Source of the DNA: Cymbidium sinense
Lineage: Eukaryota; Streptophyta; Magnoliopsida; Asparagales; Orchidaceae
NCBI GenBank assembly: GCA_021442155.1
Contig: CM038214.1
Coordinates: forward strand, 49,854,703 to 49,918,702
Length of the DNA: 64,000 bases
Direction of reading: 5' to 3'
Shown: one piece after another, positions 11,141-21,838 of the stretch
Layout of the letters: each line of letters opens with the position of its first letter
Numbering within the stretch: the first letter of the stretch is position 1
Program-made: the position numbers and the translations under genes
Notes under the pieces: model-generated
Told to the model about the DNA's origin: nothing
Seen by the model: only the letters and a program-made list of their open reading frames with translations
Databases searched by the model: none

Positions 11141-13116
11141 AGAGTTTAGGTTTAGGTTTAGGTTTATTAGGTTTTAGGGTTTAGGTTTATTTTCTAATTT
11201 ATTTAGTTACTTTATGGTTTAGTTTGGGTAGATTTAGGGTGGGTTTGGGTTTGTGTTTAGGGTTTGGGTTTATTAATTTTTACTTTTAGATTTAGGGTTT
11301 GGGTATAGGTTTAAGTTTAAGGTTTGAGTTTAGGGGTTTGGTTTAGTTTAGGGTTGTGGTTTAGGTTTAGGTTTTAGTTAGAGTTTAGATCAGGTTTGAG
11401 TTTAGGGTTAGGTTTAGGTTTAGGTTTAGGGATTTAAGGTTTAGTAGGTTTTAGAAAGGTTTAGCCAGGGTTTAGTTATGTCCAGGGTTCAATTTTAATT
11501 TATTTAGGCTCTCTAGTTTGGAAGTTTGGTTTAGGTAGTTGTAAGTCAAGGTTAGGTTTATTTTGGTTTAGGAAGGGCATAAGGTTTTAGGTGGTTGGTT
11601 TTAGTTTAGGTTTAAGTTTAGGCATGGGATTAGTTTAGTTTAGATTAAGAGAGCGTTAATCCCAAATTTTGTGAGTTTTAATGGGATGACCTACCTCCAT
11701 GATTTTGAGATTTATTGCTTGCATAATTTAGAAAATTTGACTAAATGAACTCTAACTACTCTTTTAAATTAATTATTGATTAATTAATCCCATGAATAGT
11801 AATAAATTAATTAATTAGATTTATTAAACATTGCTCAATAGTAAATGAACTAAGGAAGGTTTTTAGGTAGCTTCGTGGTGTTTAATTTATGATTTTAGTG
11901 GTTAGGTTGGAGTGCAGGGTTTAGGATTTGGGTACTAGTTTTAGGAGTTCTTGTGGTTTTAGGGTCAGGTTAAGTCTGCAAGTGGTTAGTATAGGTCAGG
12001 GTTTAGTGTGGCCTAAGGTTTGGGTAGTCAGTGGTGTGGAGTGTGGCCTAGGTTTAGTGGCCCAGGAGGATAGGTCCAGGGTCCAAATATAATAATTTAG
12101 GGCCCAGGGTTTGGCCTTGTGGCCTAGTAAAGATTTAGTGAAGGTCAAGTCAGTGGCCCAGTTTAGGGTTTAGGTTATAAAATTAGGGTGTTTTTGGCCC
12201 AGGATTATGGTCAGATGGGGTGGCTCAGGAGGGGCCCAGTAAGAGGTTTAGGGTCAGGAGTCTGTGTATAGTGCTTGGTTGTAGGGGTGGTCCAGGTGGG
12301 TCAATTTTAGCTAGGGCGCCAGATTTAGGGTTTAGGGCTCACTTTTGTTTGAGTCTTTAAAATTAGGTAAACCAGTAGGTTTTCCTTTAGTTTTATAGTT
12401 TATTTTAGTCATTTTAGTTTATTTATTTTTTTTATTTTATTATTATTTATTTTTATTTATTTTATTTTAGGTTTATGTATTTTAGTTTAGGTTTTATTGT
12501 AGTTTACTTTTAGGTTTAGGTTTAGGTCTTTTATTTTTTAGTTTAGTTTTATTTTTACTTTATTTTTTTATTTATTTAGTTTAGTTTAAGATTTTATTTT
12601 ACTTTTGGTTTTATTTTATATATTTAGGATAATTTTAGGTTTTTGTTAGTATAGATTTAGGTTTATTTTAGTTTATTTTAATATATTTAGTTTAGTTCGT
12701 TTTTTATTTTAGGTTTAGGTTTATGTTTTATTTATTTTAGTTTAGATTTAGGTTTATTTTATTTTGTTTATTTTATGTTTAGGTTTCATTTTTTTGTTTA
12801 AGGTTTAGGTTTTATTATTTATTTATTTTTTTAGGTTTAGGTTTTTATTTTATTTTATTTTAGGTTTAGTTTATTTTTATTTTCATCTAGTTTTATTTTA
12901 TTTAATATTTTTATTAGGTTTATTTTATTTTTTATTTTTGTTTAGCTATTTAATTATATTATTGTAGGTTTGTTTTTATTTTATATTTTATTATATTTTT
13001 AGGTTTAGGTTTTTATTTTATTTAGTTTTAGGTTTTTTATTTATTTTATTTTTAGGTTTTATTTAGTTTAGGTTTAGGTTTTTAGGTTTTAGGTTTTTAG
13101 GGTTTAGGGTTTAGGA
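11141..13116 (+). repeat. Telomere-derived satellite, block 2
   Basis: No gene. TTTAGG-type text to 11640, the AT-rich cassette, then a GC-rich variant stretch (11870-12340, words such as GTGGCCCAG and CCAGGGTCC) where the sister unit (30950-31600) has TTTAGGG. A boundary word AAATTAGGTAAAC at about 12357 starts a T-rich monomer that ends in TTTAGGG immediately before the LINE poly(T) at 13117. Confidence 0.85.
11640..11858. repeat. 230-bp AT-rich cassette, copy b
   Basis: This is the counterpart of 9685-9918, with the shared words AATCCCAAATTTT, AATGGGATGACC, TAATTAATCCCATGAATAG and AATGAACTAAGGAA. It is closest to the copy at 30712, which matches its place in the unit. Confidence 0.85.
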
Positions 13117-16100
13117 TTTTTTTTTTGGGAAACCCCATATAGGGGAATTTTATTTCCACAAAAAGAGGGTTACAATCTCCTGAATAGGGGATAAACTCCA
13201 CAACTACTGCTCAAAGAGCTACAATTAGCCTAGAGAGTAAATCCCCTATCTAAGTACAACCAAAAGCAAAATAAAACAAGAAAGGAAAGCAAAAGATATA
13301 AATTGATTAACATAGATAAGCCAATGAATAGAGGTCAAAGCCCTCGTGATGAGAGAATGCATGACACTAGCAAACCAAGAGAACAAGAGAAATGCACCTA
13401 CAAAATTATAGAAAGATAGAAATTAGAAGCGGTTAAAGTAATACGACAAAATGAAAATTGAAACAACATAAACGAGAAAGATTATAAAGAAGTGTGTGAG
13501 AGAAGGCTCAGCTCATCACATCAAATGGAGATGCAAATATGAGCATCCAAACTTCAGCGAAGGGTTACATCAAAGAGCTACTACCAAACCAAAAAGGGGA
13601 AATCATCATCATCATAAAACTTGGGAAGATAGCAACCATTTATTGAAAGTCTTTTGAGCCTTAGTACACAAACCTAAACAAAACCATAAACATAATAGAA
13701 AGGATACAACAAAGAGCAGAATGGGAAATGGGATCCCATGTAGAATAAATATCATCAATATAGTGGCATGGCATGAGAATCACTACACATATGAAAATGA
13801 ACCATCTTTTCTAGATCCACCTTATTTTTTCGAGCCAAGAGTTTAATTAGGCCGAACCCACCACGGAAAAGCGGAGAAAAGGCCAGAGGAGGAAAGAAGC
13901 AATATACAGTTGAAAAACTGAAAATCCAGCAAGGCAAATCAAATAGCATGTAATTAACTCCATCCTAAACATATGGGACATATATGAAACTTACAGTCCT
14001 GGTATACTCGAAATATAGCGAAAAAAGGTACCCAATCGAATAAGCAATGGATGTTATATTAATAATCATTGCGAAGTTAGTAACCAACAAGTGTAAAGCA
14101 AGACAACATAACCCAAACCCAAAGAAATGCGAAAGTCTAACAAGATGGGAATAGCGTGATTAGATGGACCAGAAGCCACAGGTAATAACCTGCTCCCTAC
14201 CACAAATAATTCCAAATAAGGATAATCAGAGAGAACCCGATAGACTTTGGGCATAAAACCGATAATCCAGTTACCAACAACCAAGATAGCAAATATAAGG
14301 CGGCCATAAAACCACCCATTGAATAGGCGTGCATAAGATAATATCCAAGTAGGTAATAGCATAATCACGGTGATCTACAAGTCTAAAAACAAGATGAAAA
14401 AGATAGCGATTAAATATACCACATAAACATCAGTGACATTGCGGTTGGAAATAGCAAAAAATAAAAAAATAGCAACAAATAGCCAACAACCTCAATGGCG
14501 GCTAAAAAAGAAAATCCAATAGGCAACAATAAAAGCAATATTATTGCCATAAGATAAGTAAAAGAGAGCATAGATACAAAAGGGGCAAAAGAGAGCCATC
14601 ATTGAAATCCTTCAAAACAAAGAAGAATAGGCTTGCAGCTAAACCAACATCCTCGTAAAAGTGTTGGAAAGAAATCATTAAGTAAGTCCAATCAGCAAAG
14701 AGACAATAATAATAACAAGGGTATTCTCTCCTTACAGGTTGGGAAGGTGAGGTTAGCAAAAGCAATCAGAAAAACATCCCTAAAAGCTACCTGCTAGACA
14801 TGAGAGACAACCCCATTAGTAGCTTGCTGGGCATAAAACCCAATTAATCAGTTCAACCAACAACCAAGATAGCAAATAACAACAAGCTAGCCATAAAACC
14901 ACCCATTCGAAAAAGCGATTGCATAAGTTAATTTCCAAGTAGGTAATAGCATAATCTGCGATCGGACAAGTCTTGAATCAAGATGGAAAAAATAGCAACA
15001 ATTTATAGACCACAAACATGTGGTGATCATTCTGACCCAATTGCAAAACAACAAAAACAATCAGAAAAACAAAAGCCAACAAACAACCAACAACCTCAGA
15101 AGTAGCCTGCTGGTCATAAGATCCAAAATACAACAGCCAACAATTAAACCAACAATACAATTATTGCACCCACCATAAGATAAGACAATAAAAAATAGTG
15201 GAACAACATAGACACAAAAGGGGTTCAAAAGGGAGCCATCATTGAAATCCTTCAAGACAAAGGGCGAGCTTAACATCCTCGATAAAAGCGAAAAGAAATC
15301 ATCAAGTAAGTCCAATCCAGAGACAATAATAATAACAAGGGTATGGTTCTCTCCTTATAGGTTGGTAAGGTGAGGTTAGCAAAAGCAATCAAAAAACAAT
15401 CCCAAAAGTAGCACTTTGGACATAAGACCCAAAAATCCAACAACAATTAAAATAACAAAACATTTATTGCACCATAAGAAAATCTAGTAAAATAATAGTG
15501 GTACAACATAGAGTCGAAAGTGGTTCAAAGGAAAGCCATCTTTGAAATCCTTCAAGCAGACCAACTAAGACATCGGTAAAAATAGGTGGAAGGAAATCAA
15601 GTAATTCCAATCGCAAAGAAGAAGTTATAGTAGCAAGGGTAATGCAGTTTCACTCCTTATAGGTTGTGGAGGTGAGGTTAGGGAGCATAAGAGGGGCCAC
15701 ATCCATAATAAAGGGAGAAAAATAGATAAATTAGGGCTTTAAACATTGATACAAAGAAAGTCATGAGCCCTAGAATAGATTTCTAGAAAAAGGAAAAGAG
15801 ACAGAACACAGCCTTAATCATATAATGGAAAATAGATACAGTAGGACCCCTTAACAAAATATTGATGGAAAGAAGTCTGTCCCTATTGATCAAAAAGTAA
15901 AGCAAAAAGTAAAGCATAAGGTAATACATCTCCCTCCAGAAGACAGGAAACACCTTACCATTAACAGTGGAAACAACAGAAGCACTAAGACCCCAAAAAA
16001 GATTAGGCTAATTAATCCAATAGCAGATGCCACAGAGTTCAGCAATTAACCAAAAAGGGGTATCAGGAAGATGCATCAGCAAAATCTAGAGAAATAATAA

Positions 16101-16164
16101 CACTAATTAGAAGTTGATCATGCAGTTAAACAGGTAATATAACAGGCCAAACCAATATGATGGA
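13117..16164 (-). repeat. LINE 3' region with ~0.6-kb tandem repeats, copy 2
   Basis: This is the 3 kb between the ORF2 stop and the poly(A) tail. Landmark words recur at about 600-bp spacing: AGTAGGTAATAGCATAATC at about 14348 and 14938, and GGTGAGGTTAG at about 14747, 15369 and 15671 (the last a partial unit). On - it is T-rich, so several hydrophobic ORFs appear (13755-15315); they change frame between copies and I treat them as by-products. No domain was recognised. Confidence 0.75.
13148..13153 (-). promoter_or_regulatory. LINE polyadenylation signal AATAAA, copy 2
   Basis: AATAAA on -, in the context GGAAATAAAATTCCCC, about 20 bp before the terminal A run. The same arrangement occurs at 32488 and 45740. 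This marks the 3' end of the transcribed element. Confidence 0.6.
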
Positions 16165-19100
16165 TTAATTTCTAAGGTAAGGGAATCCCATATTATCCAA
16201 ATTAACCAAACCACACAAATTTTAAGGAAGTGTAAGTTGATCAAAGAATTTTATGCCATCTAATCTAGCACCCAGATTATCAAGGTAATCAATACATGCA
16301 TTACCTTCACGCCATACATGAGTGATTTTAAAATAGAGTTAAGAAAGGAGAGCTCTAGTCTGCTTGAGAATGTAGTACAATTCTGTATTGCCCATTTTGG
16401 TGGAAGTCAAAAGATCAATCAGCAACAGGGCATCCACCTCAATCCAAATATTTAGCCAACCTTTTGAGAAAATCTCAATAGCTTTCTAAACTACCATTAG
16501 CTCAAAGAAAAGGAATAGAAGTATTAAGGGGGTAAGCAAAAGCACATAGGACTTTACCATTAAGGTTTTTGAAAATTCCACCACAGCCAGAAGCATTTTG
16601 AGAGACAGAGCCATCAATGTTAATTTTAATAGTATTAGCATAAGGTTTTACCCAATAAATAATCTTGTCATCTTTACAGTTGGGTGGATCCGGCAAGTTA
16701 AAGCCTAGTTTATTGGCCATAAATTTACAACCTTTGAATTGATTGTAGTTAATTAAATTGACATTAAACAAGTCACGAATTTTATTTTTAATTCAAGCAA
16801 TTATCCTCATGTGGTTCATAGGAATCCCACGATATTTTGCATCATTTTTGTCCATCCATATGAACCAAATAAGAGTGATAGCAGTTATGATTTTAATGTG
16901 GCCTTTAATAGTTTTTTCAAAATAAACTTCAAGAAGTTGGTATAGAGTTAAGGATCCATTGAATTTGATAATATTAAAGCGATCATCATACCAAATCCAA
17001 AGTTTGGAAGCAATGGCTTCGTTAACAAATACATGATTCACATTCTCAATGTGAAAGCAGTAGTAGCATTTTGAAGGTAAGTAAAAACCTTTACCTCACA
17101 TCTAGGAGTCAATAGGGATAAAGTTTTTCAAAATACGCCAAGTTAGAATAGAATAGGAAATATGAATAGTGTTATTCCAAAGTTTAAAAAAATACATTGG
17201 AGAAATCATGAGCTTCTTTAATTTGAATCCAAACATTTTTATCACCATTTTGGGAAAGCTTAAAAGGATCGATCATGATTGCTAGGAATGATAGGAATAA
17301 TATTAAGCTTATCTAAAGAGAGAAAGGAATATAGTCAAGAAGCTTACTATTATTCCACTTATTATTCTGCAAAGAGTTCACTTTAATAGCGGGAGTGGGT
17401 AGAAAATAATTCATCAATGGACCCACCTCCCCATTATCTTGCCAAAAGAAAGAGGTTCCAAAGTTAATCCCCCAAGAGATTAAAGATTCCGCTTCCCATT
17501 TGATGGAACAAGGTCTTTTCCATACAGGAGAGTTTTCCACTTTATAGGGGCAAATGAGAGGTTGCTTACCTTGGCAGTATTTGGCAGTCATGAAATTAGC
17601 TCAAAGACTATTGTTGGTCCTAAAATTCCATGAAACTTTATAGGAAAAAGCAGTGATAGCTTCCCTGATTGGCTTACAGCCAAGCCCACCTTCAGCAAGA
17701 GTGCCATAACTTTTATACCAAGAAGTCCAATGCATTCTTTTAGTAGAATTGTTAGAACCCCAAAAGAATTTATTAAGGAGACGCTCAATTCTATTAATGG
17801 TAGAATTGGTCGGCACAATGGTTTGAATGAGATATAAAGGCATGGAGTTAAGGGTGCTCTTAATCAAAGTGAGCCTACCACCAAATGAGAGTAAATGAAA
17901 TTCCCAAACATAAATTTTATTAAAGATTTTTTGGATTAGCTCATCAAAGAGATGTGATTTTTTCTGACCTTTAAAGGGCGGAGCACCAAGATATTTAATA
18001 GGAAGTTGTTGATGAAAATTAGTTATTCTCAAGATTGGGTTGATCATATTACTGGATTTTAGAGGAAGGAATGAAACAACTTTTACCTTGTTAAGAAAGA
18101 GACCACTTTGCTACCAAATTTTTAAAAGATTCTTAATAGTTTTAATGTGATGAGTAGAGACATTGCAAAAGATTATGAAGTCATCAAGAAAACTAAGATG
18201 AGAGAGAAGACCAGTGAGTTCTAAAAAATATGCTAGGATTATTGTTGAAAAGATCATTATGGCTCCTCGAAAGATATTCAACATCAATAATAAAAACAGA
18301 GGGAGATAATGGATCTCCTTATCTTAAACCATGCATAGAAGGAAAAAAAACCTAGGGACTCACCATTCATGATAACAGAGAACCAAACATTGGTAATACA
18401 ATTTTTAATGAGGTAGATAAAATAGTCAGAAAAACCAAATAAAAGAAGAATATGGAGGAGGAAATTCCAAGAGAGGTTGTCAAAAGCTTTAGAGATGTCT
18501 AATGGTAGAAGCATCAATGTCATGAATTAGCTCTTGGCTAGAAGAATGTTATCGATGTAGCTCTACCTTTAACTAAAACCATTGGTTGGGGAAATAATTT
18601 TAGGCAAGAGTGGACTAATTCTATTAGAAATTAATTTAGCAATGAGTTTATGAAAGAAGGTGCAAAGGTCGATAGGTCCAACGCCCCAAGATTTAGGATT
18701 ATTAATTTTGGAATGAGAATAATGGAAGTGCTAGAAAAATATCTAGGTAAAGGATTGCCATCAAAAAAATCAATGACAACATCGACAAGGTTAGACTTAA
18801 TAATAGGCCAACAATGCTGAAAAAATTGAGTCGTGTAGCATTCAGGGCCAGCAATAGAATCAGTGTTCATGCTATTGAGAATACTACCAATCTCAGCTTC
18901 TGTAGGACGCAAATTAAGAAAATGGTTGTCAGGTGAGAGTTGAGGGAATCAGGTGAGAGTTGGAGAGAGCTTCTAAGGTAAGGTTGTTGTTTAATAAGTT
19001 TTTAAAATGATGTATGACAGAATATTTAATATAATTATTATCAGTGATCTAGCTATCGTTATCATTTTTAATTTTTTTAATAGAGTTTAAGGCTTTCTTT

Positions 19101-20063
19101 CTTTGAAAAGAGCATGGAAATACTTGGTATTTATGTCACCATCAGCAATATGTTTGCTAGTAGCCTTTTGTCGCCAGTATGTTTCCTCCATATTCGATAT
19201 TAACCAAGTTATCTTAGCTTCATTCAACTCCTCAAGTTTAGTAGAATCAAATAAAATATAGATCTTCAAGAGAACAAACTAATTGTTCCATATTTTGATA
19301 GCAAAAGATTTTTAAAATGATGCTTGTTCCACAATTTAGGTTTATTTAAGCCTTTAAGCTTAAGCCAGAGGTGAATCATGCCCTTAATTGAATTATCCAG
19401 ATGAAGAGGAGTTATCCAAGCACGGATACAACATTTATGAAATCAATGTGTTGGATCCACATGTTTTGGAATCAAAGAAGTTGGGGAGGATAATCTATTG
19501 GAGGATTTTGATAGAAATCAAAAGCATGATCAGACAAAGTTCTGCTCAAATGTTCAATAGAAGTAAGGGGCCATTGATTGATCCAAAGAGAATTACAAAG
19601 AGTCCAATCAAGCCACTGCAAGAGTCTAGAGTTATGCCACGTATAGTCGGAACCCAAAAATTCAATATCAATCAGATTGTAATCAAGAATCATATTAGAA
19701 AAATCATCCATGGAATGAATGTTAGGAGAGCAACCTCCCCTTCTTTCCGAGGAAGAGAGAATAGTGTTAAATCACCCCAACCAACCATGGTTGGTTGACC
19801 GAGGAGGAAAAAGTTCTTAAGTAATCCCAAAGGATGTTCCTACCAGCTCTATTACAAGAACCACAAATGAAGGAACCTAAAGCATAAAATTCACCCAATG
19901 AGATGTGGACATTAACCAATTGTTGAAGATCATCAAGGATAGAGTGTATGAATGGTTCAACAACAAGTAAGGTTGTGTTATGAATACAAAGAAAGGCTTC
20001 TAATACACAATGGACAATGAGAGTCCCAATACCCCGAACATTCCAAATTAGAAAATTGATTAT
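16165..20063 (-). pseudogene. LINE ORF2 remnant, copy 2
   Basis: Same domains as in copy 1. RNase H INIDGSVSQN (16502-16771). zf-RVT-like linker (16793-17591). YLGAPPFKGQKKSHLF and SFGGRLTLIKS (17601-18047). RT DISKAFDNLSW (18284-18523). GPECYTTQFFQHCW (18631-18912). Endonuclease SDHA and SGSDYTWHNS (19472-19711). Shared lesions: ATA in place of the start (20061-20063), TAA in RT motif B (18319-18321, also in copy 1), and TAG in RNase H (16486-16488, also in copies 1 and 3). Many extra frameshifts coincide with lost CAG or CTG triplets and may be sequencing errors. Inactive in any case because of the shared stops. Confidence 0.88.
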
Positions 20064-20134
20064 AATAAAATAAGAAAGAAAGGAAAATAGATAACAAAAG
20101 AAATAAAAAAGTAAGAAAAGAAAACTAAAAATAA

Positions 20135-21684
20135 TTATTTATGGGAAGTTAGAGAATATCTAGTAGTTCTAGTGGATCTATTAGTGAACATTCTAGCTTT
20201 AAGAGATTTTTTTTAAAAATAGTTTGAAAAGGTCTATCATTGTCCAAAGTATCACCATCCGAGAGACCGATTTGTGATATTCGTAATAGGACACCAAAGC
20301 ATTTCTAATAGTAACTTCCTTCTTCAATGTAAATTAAGCTTAGAAGAGGGTTAGCATGTGTATCACTCTGAAGGGTAGGAGAAGGAGAGGTTGTGAAGCC
20401 ATTAATAGCAGATATTTTAGGTTTATTTCAGAACTACTTTTCAAATTTTATTCCATCATCAAAGGATCAACAATTTTTAGATTTTGTTCTTTCATCAAAT
20501 GATCAACTCTAGAAATTGTTTTCAGATTTTGATCCAACCTGAAGTTTCCATTCAAATTACCACTAGGGTTCATAATAGTCTCCTCGGGTTTACTAGCCAA
20601 AAGGGGGAGGTTAGACTGAGTCAAGGTATTGTCATGAGGAGCCAAATTATTACAATTAGAAGCAATGTTAATTAAGTTATCATTAGCCACCTCACAAACC
20701 TCATAAGCATTATTATGAACATGCTCAGATTGCTCTCCAATAGGCAAATCAGTGGATAGAAAAGGAGTATGGGTAGGGGGATGATTCCCATTTTGAGTGA
20801 CTTTAGGCCTATAAGAAAATTTATTAGTTTTTTCATTTGATAGAGTAGGATTAGGATCCGATAATTTATTCTTTTTAAGATGAGGATGCAACACAAAGCA
20901 TTCAGAATGATCATGGCCATGAATCTTACAATGTGTGCAAAAAATAAGAAAGTTCTCAAATTGCACTTTTTATTATAACCGAACTTCTCAGAGCTGATCC
21001 AAACTTCTTTAGGATGCTTTTTAGTAATATCAATCTCAACAAAAATATGAGCAACAGAAGGTCGTGATCTCATAGCGGTGGCCTGATCAATTTGAATAGA
21101 GCCAACCAAAACTAACCACAAAGAGAACTTGATGTGTAACATAATGTATTCTCATATTAGGAAGAGCTAGCCATATAGGAACAATTTGGGATTCCTCTTT
21201 TATATCAAAAAGAGGAGACCATTTCAAATGATGCATTTGATAATTAAAAATAAAGTAAGAGTGACGGGCAAAAACTCTTGAATAATCTAAGTCATTAGAG
21301 AGCTGAATTAAAATATGCCTAGGATCAATCAATCCGATAGTGAAAACACCTAAAAGTTTAAGGCTATGAAAAAAGATTAGATTTTATCGAGAGTTGGCCG
21401 ACGTAAGCAAAATTTACCATCTAAAGAGAATTCAAAAGGCTTCACCCAGTTTTCCATGTCTAGATCCGAGCACATAATAGCAGGCATCCTATGAAATGAG
21501 GTCGAGATCAAATTCACCGAAACATTAGGGAAAGGTTCTTACCAGATAATGCATCCTTAAAGGACTTAACTGTAGGCAGATTAGCGGTTGATTTTGGATC
21601 CATAATTCCATGTAAATGTGATGCCCTAGCCGACGCCTCTAAGATGGATAAGCTCGGCTGCATGGAAAGCGGCTCCTTCGCCAT
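20135..21684 (-). pseudogene. LINE ORF1 (DUF4283 + CCHC zinc knuckle), copy 2
   Basis: ORF1 of this class encodes an RNA-binding chaperone of the element RNP. The start is MAKEPLSMQPSLSILEAS (ATG at 21684), followed by a DUF4283-like core (IDPRHILIQLSNDLDYSRVF, 21087-21332), EVDITKKHPKEVWI and a zinc knuckle CTHCKIHGHDHSEC (CX2CX4HX4C) at about 20898-20939, then a polar low-complexity tail. The knuckle residues are intact. At least two frameshifts split the frame, several at CAG/CTG positions. Near 20411-20429 it carries TTTTAGGTTTATTT, where copy 3 has an unrelated coding sequence. Confidence 0.85.
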
Positions 21685-21838
21685 TGAAAGAGTGAAGGGA
21701 CACTCACATTCGAGGCCAATCAGAGACAAATTATCGAAAAATTGATCGAGAATGATCAAAAATTGGCCAAGCCGCAAGGAAAATGAAAGGGAAAAACACA
21801 ATCGCCAGAGAGCACCACGACTGAGAGGGGAGGAGAGG

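Larger units (their letters stand above)
1..15701. repeat. Segmental tandem unit 1 (left end cut by window)
   Basis: Position 1 starts with the same words as 15702 and 35845, and the order LINE 5' half, telomere-derived satellite, two glycine-rich-protein fragments, satellite, LINE 3' half is repeated in 15702-35844. This copy is about 4.4 kb shorter than unit 2. About 2.9 kb of that is a deletion at 4718, about 0.65 kb is absence of the hAT-like insertion, and the rest is shorter or miscalled telomeric sequence. I infer unequal exchange between telomeric stretches, but a mis-assembled pair of haplotypes is possible. Confidence 0.75.
13117..21838 (-). mobile_element. L1-type LINE copy 2 (full span, degraded, antisense)
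   Basis: About 8.7 kb from the poly(A) tail (T run 13117-13126 on +) to the 5' UTR, which ends near 21838. Order on -: 5' UTR about 150 bp, ORF1, short gap of about 70 bp, ORF2, and about 3 kb of 3' region. Both ends abut telomeric text: TTTAGGGTTTAGGA before the tail, and TTTAGG arrays from about 21850. Target-site duplications cannot be seen because the flanks are themselves repetitive. Start-codon loss, TAG in RNase H and the 102-bp endonuclease deletion are shared with copies 1 and 3. Confidence 0.9.

Noticed and set aside
13755..15315. LTR retrotransposon or virus-derived genes in the LINE 3' region
   Set aside because: No protease, integrase, envelope or LTR pair is seen; the region continues directly from ORF2 to a poly(A) tail.
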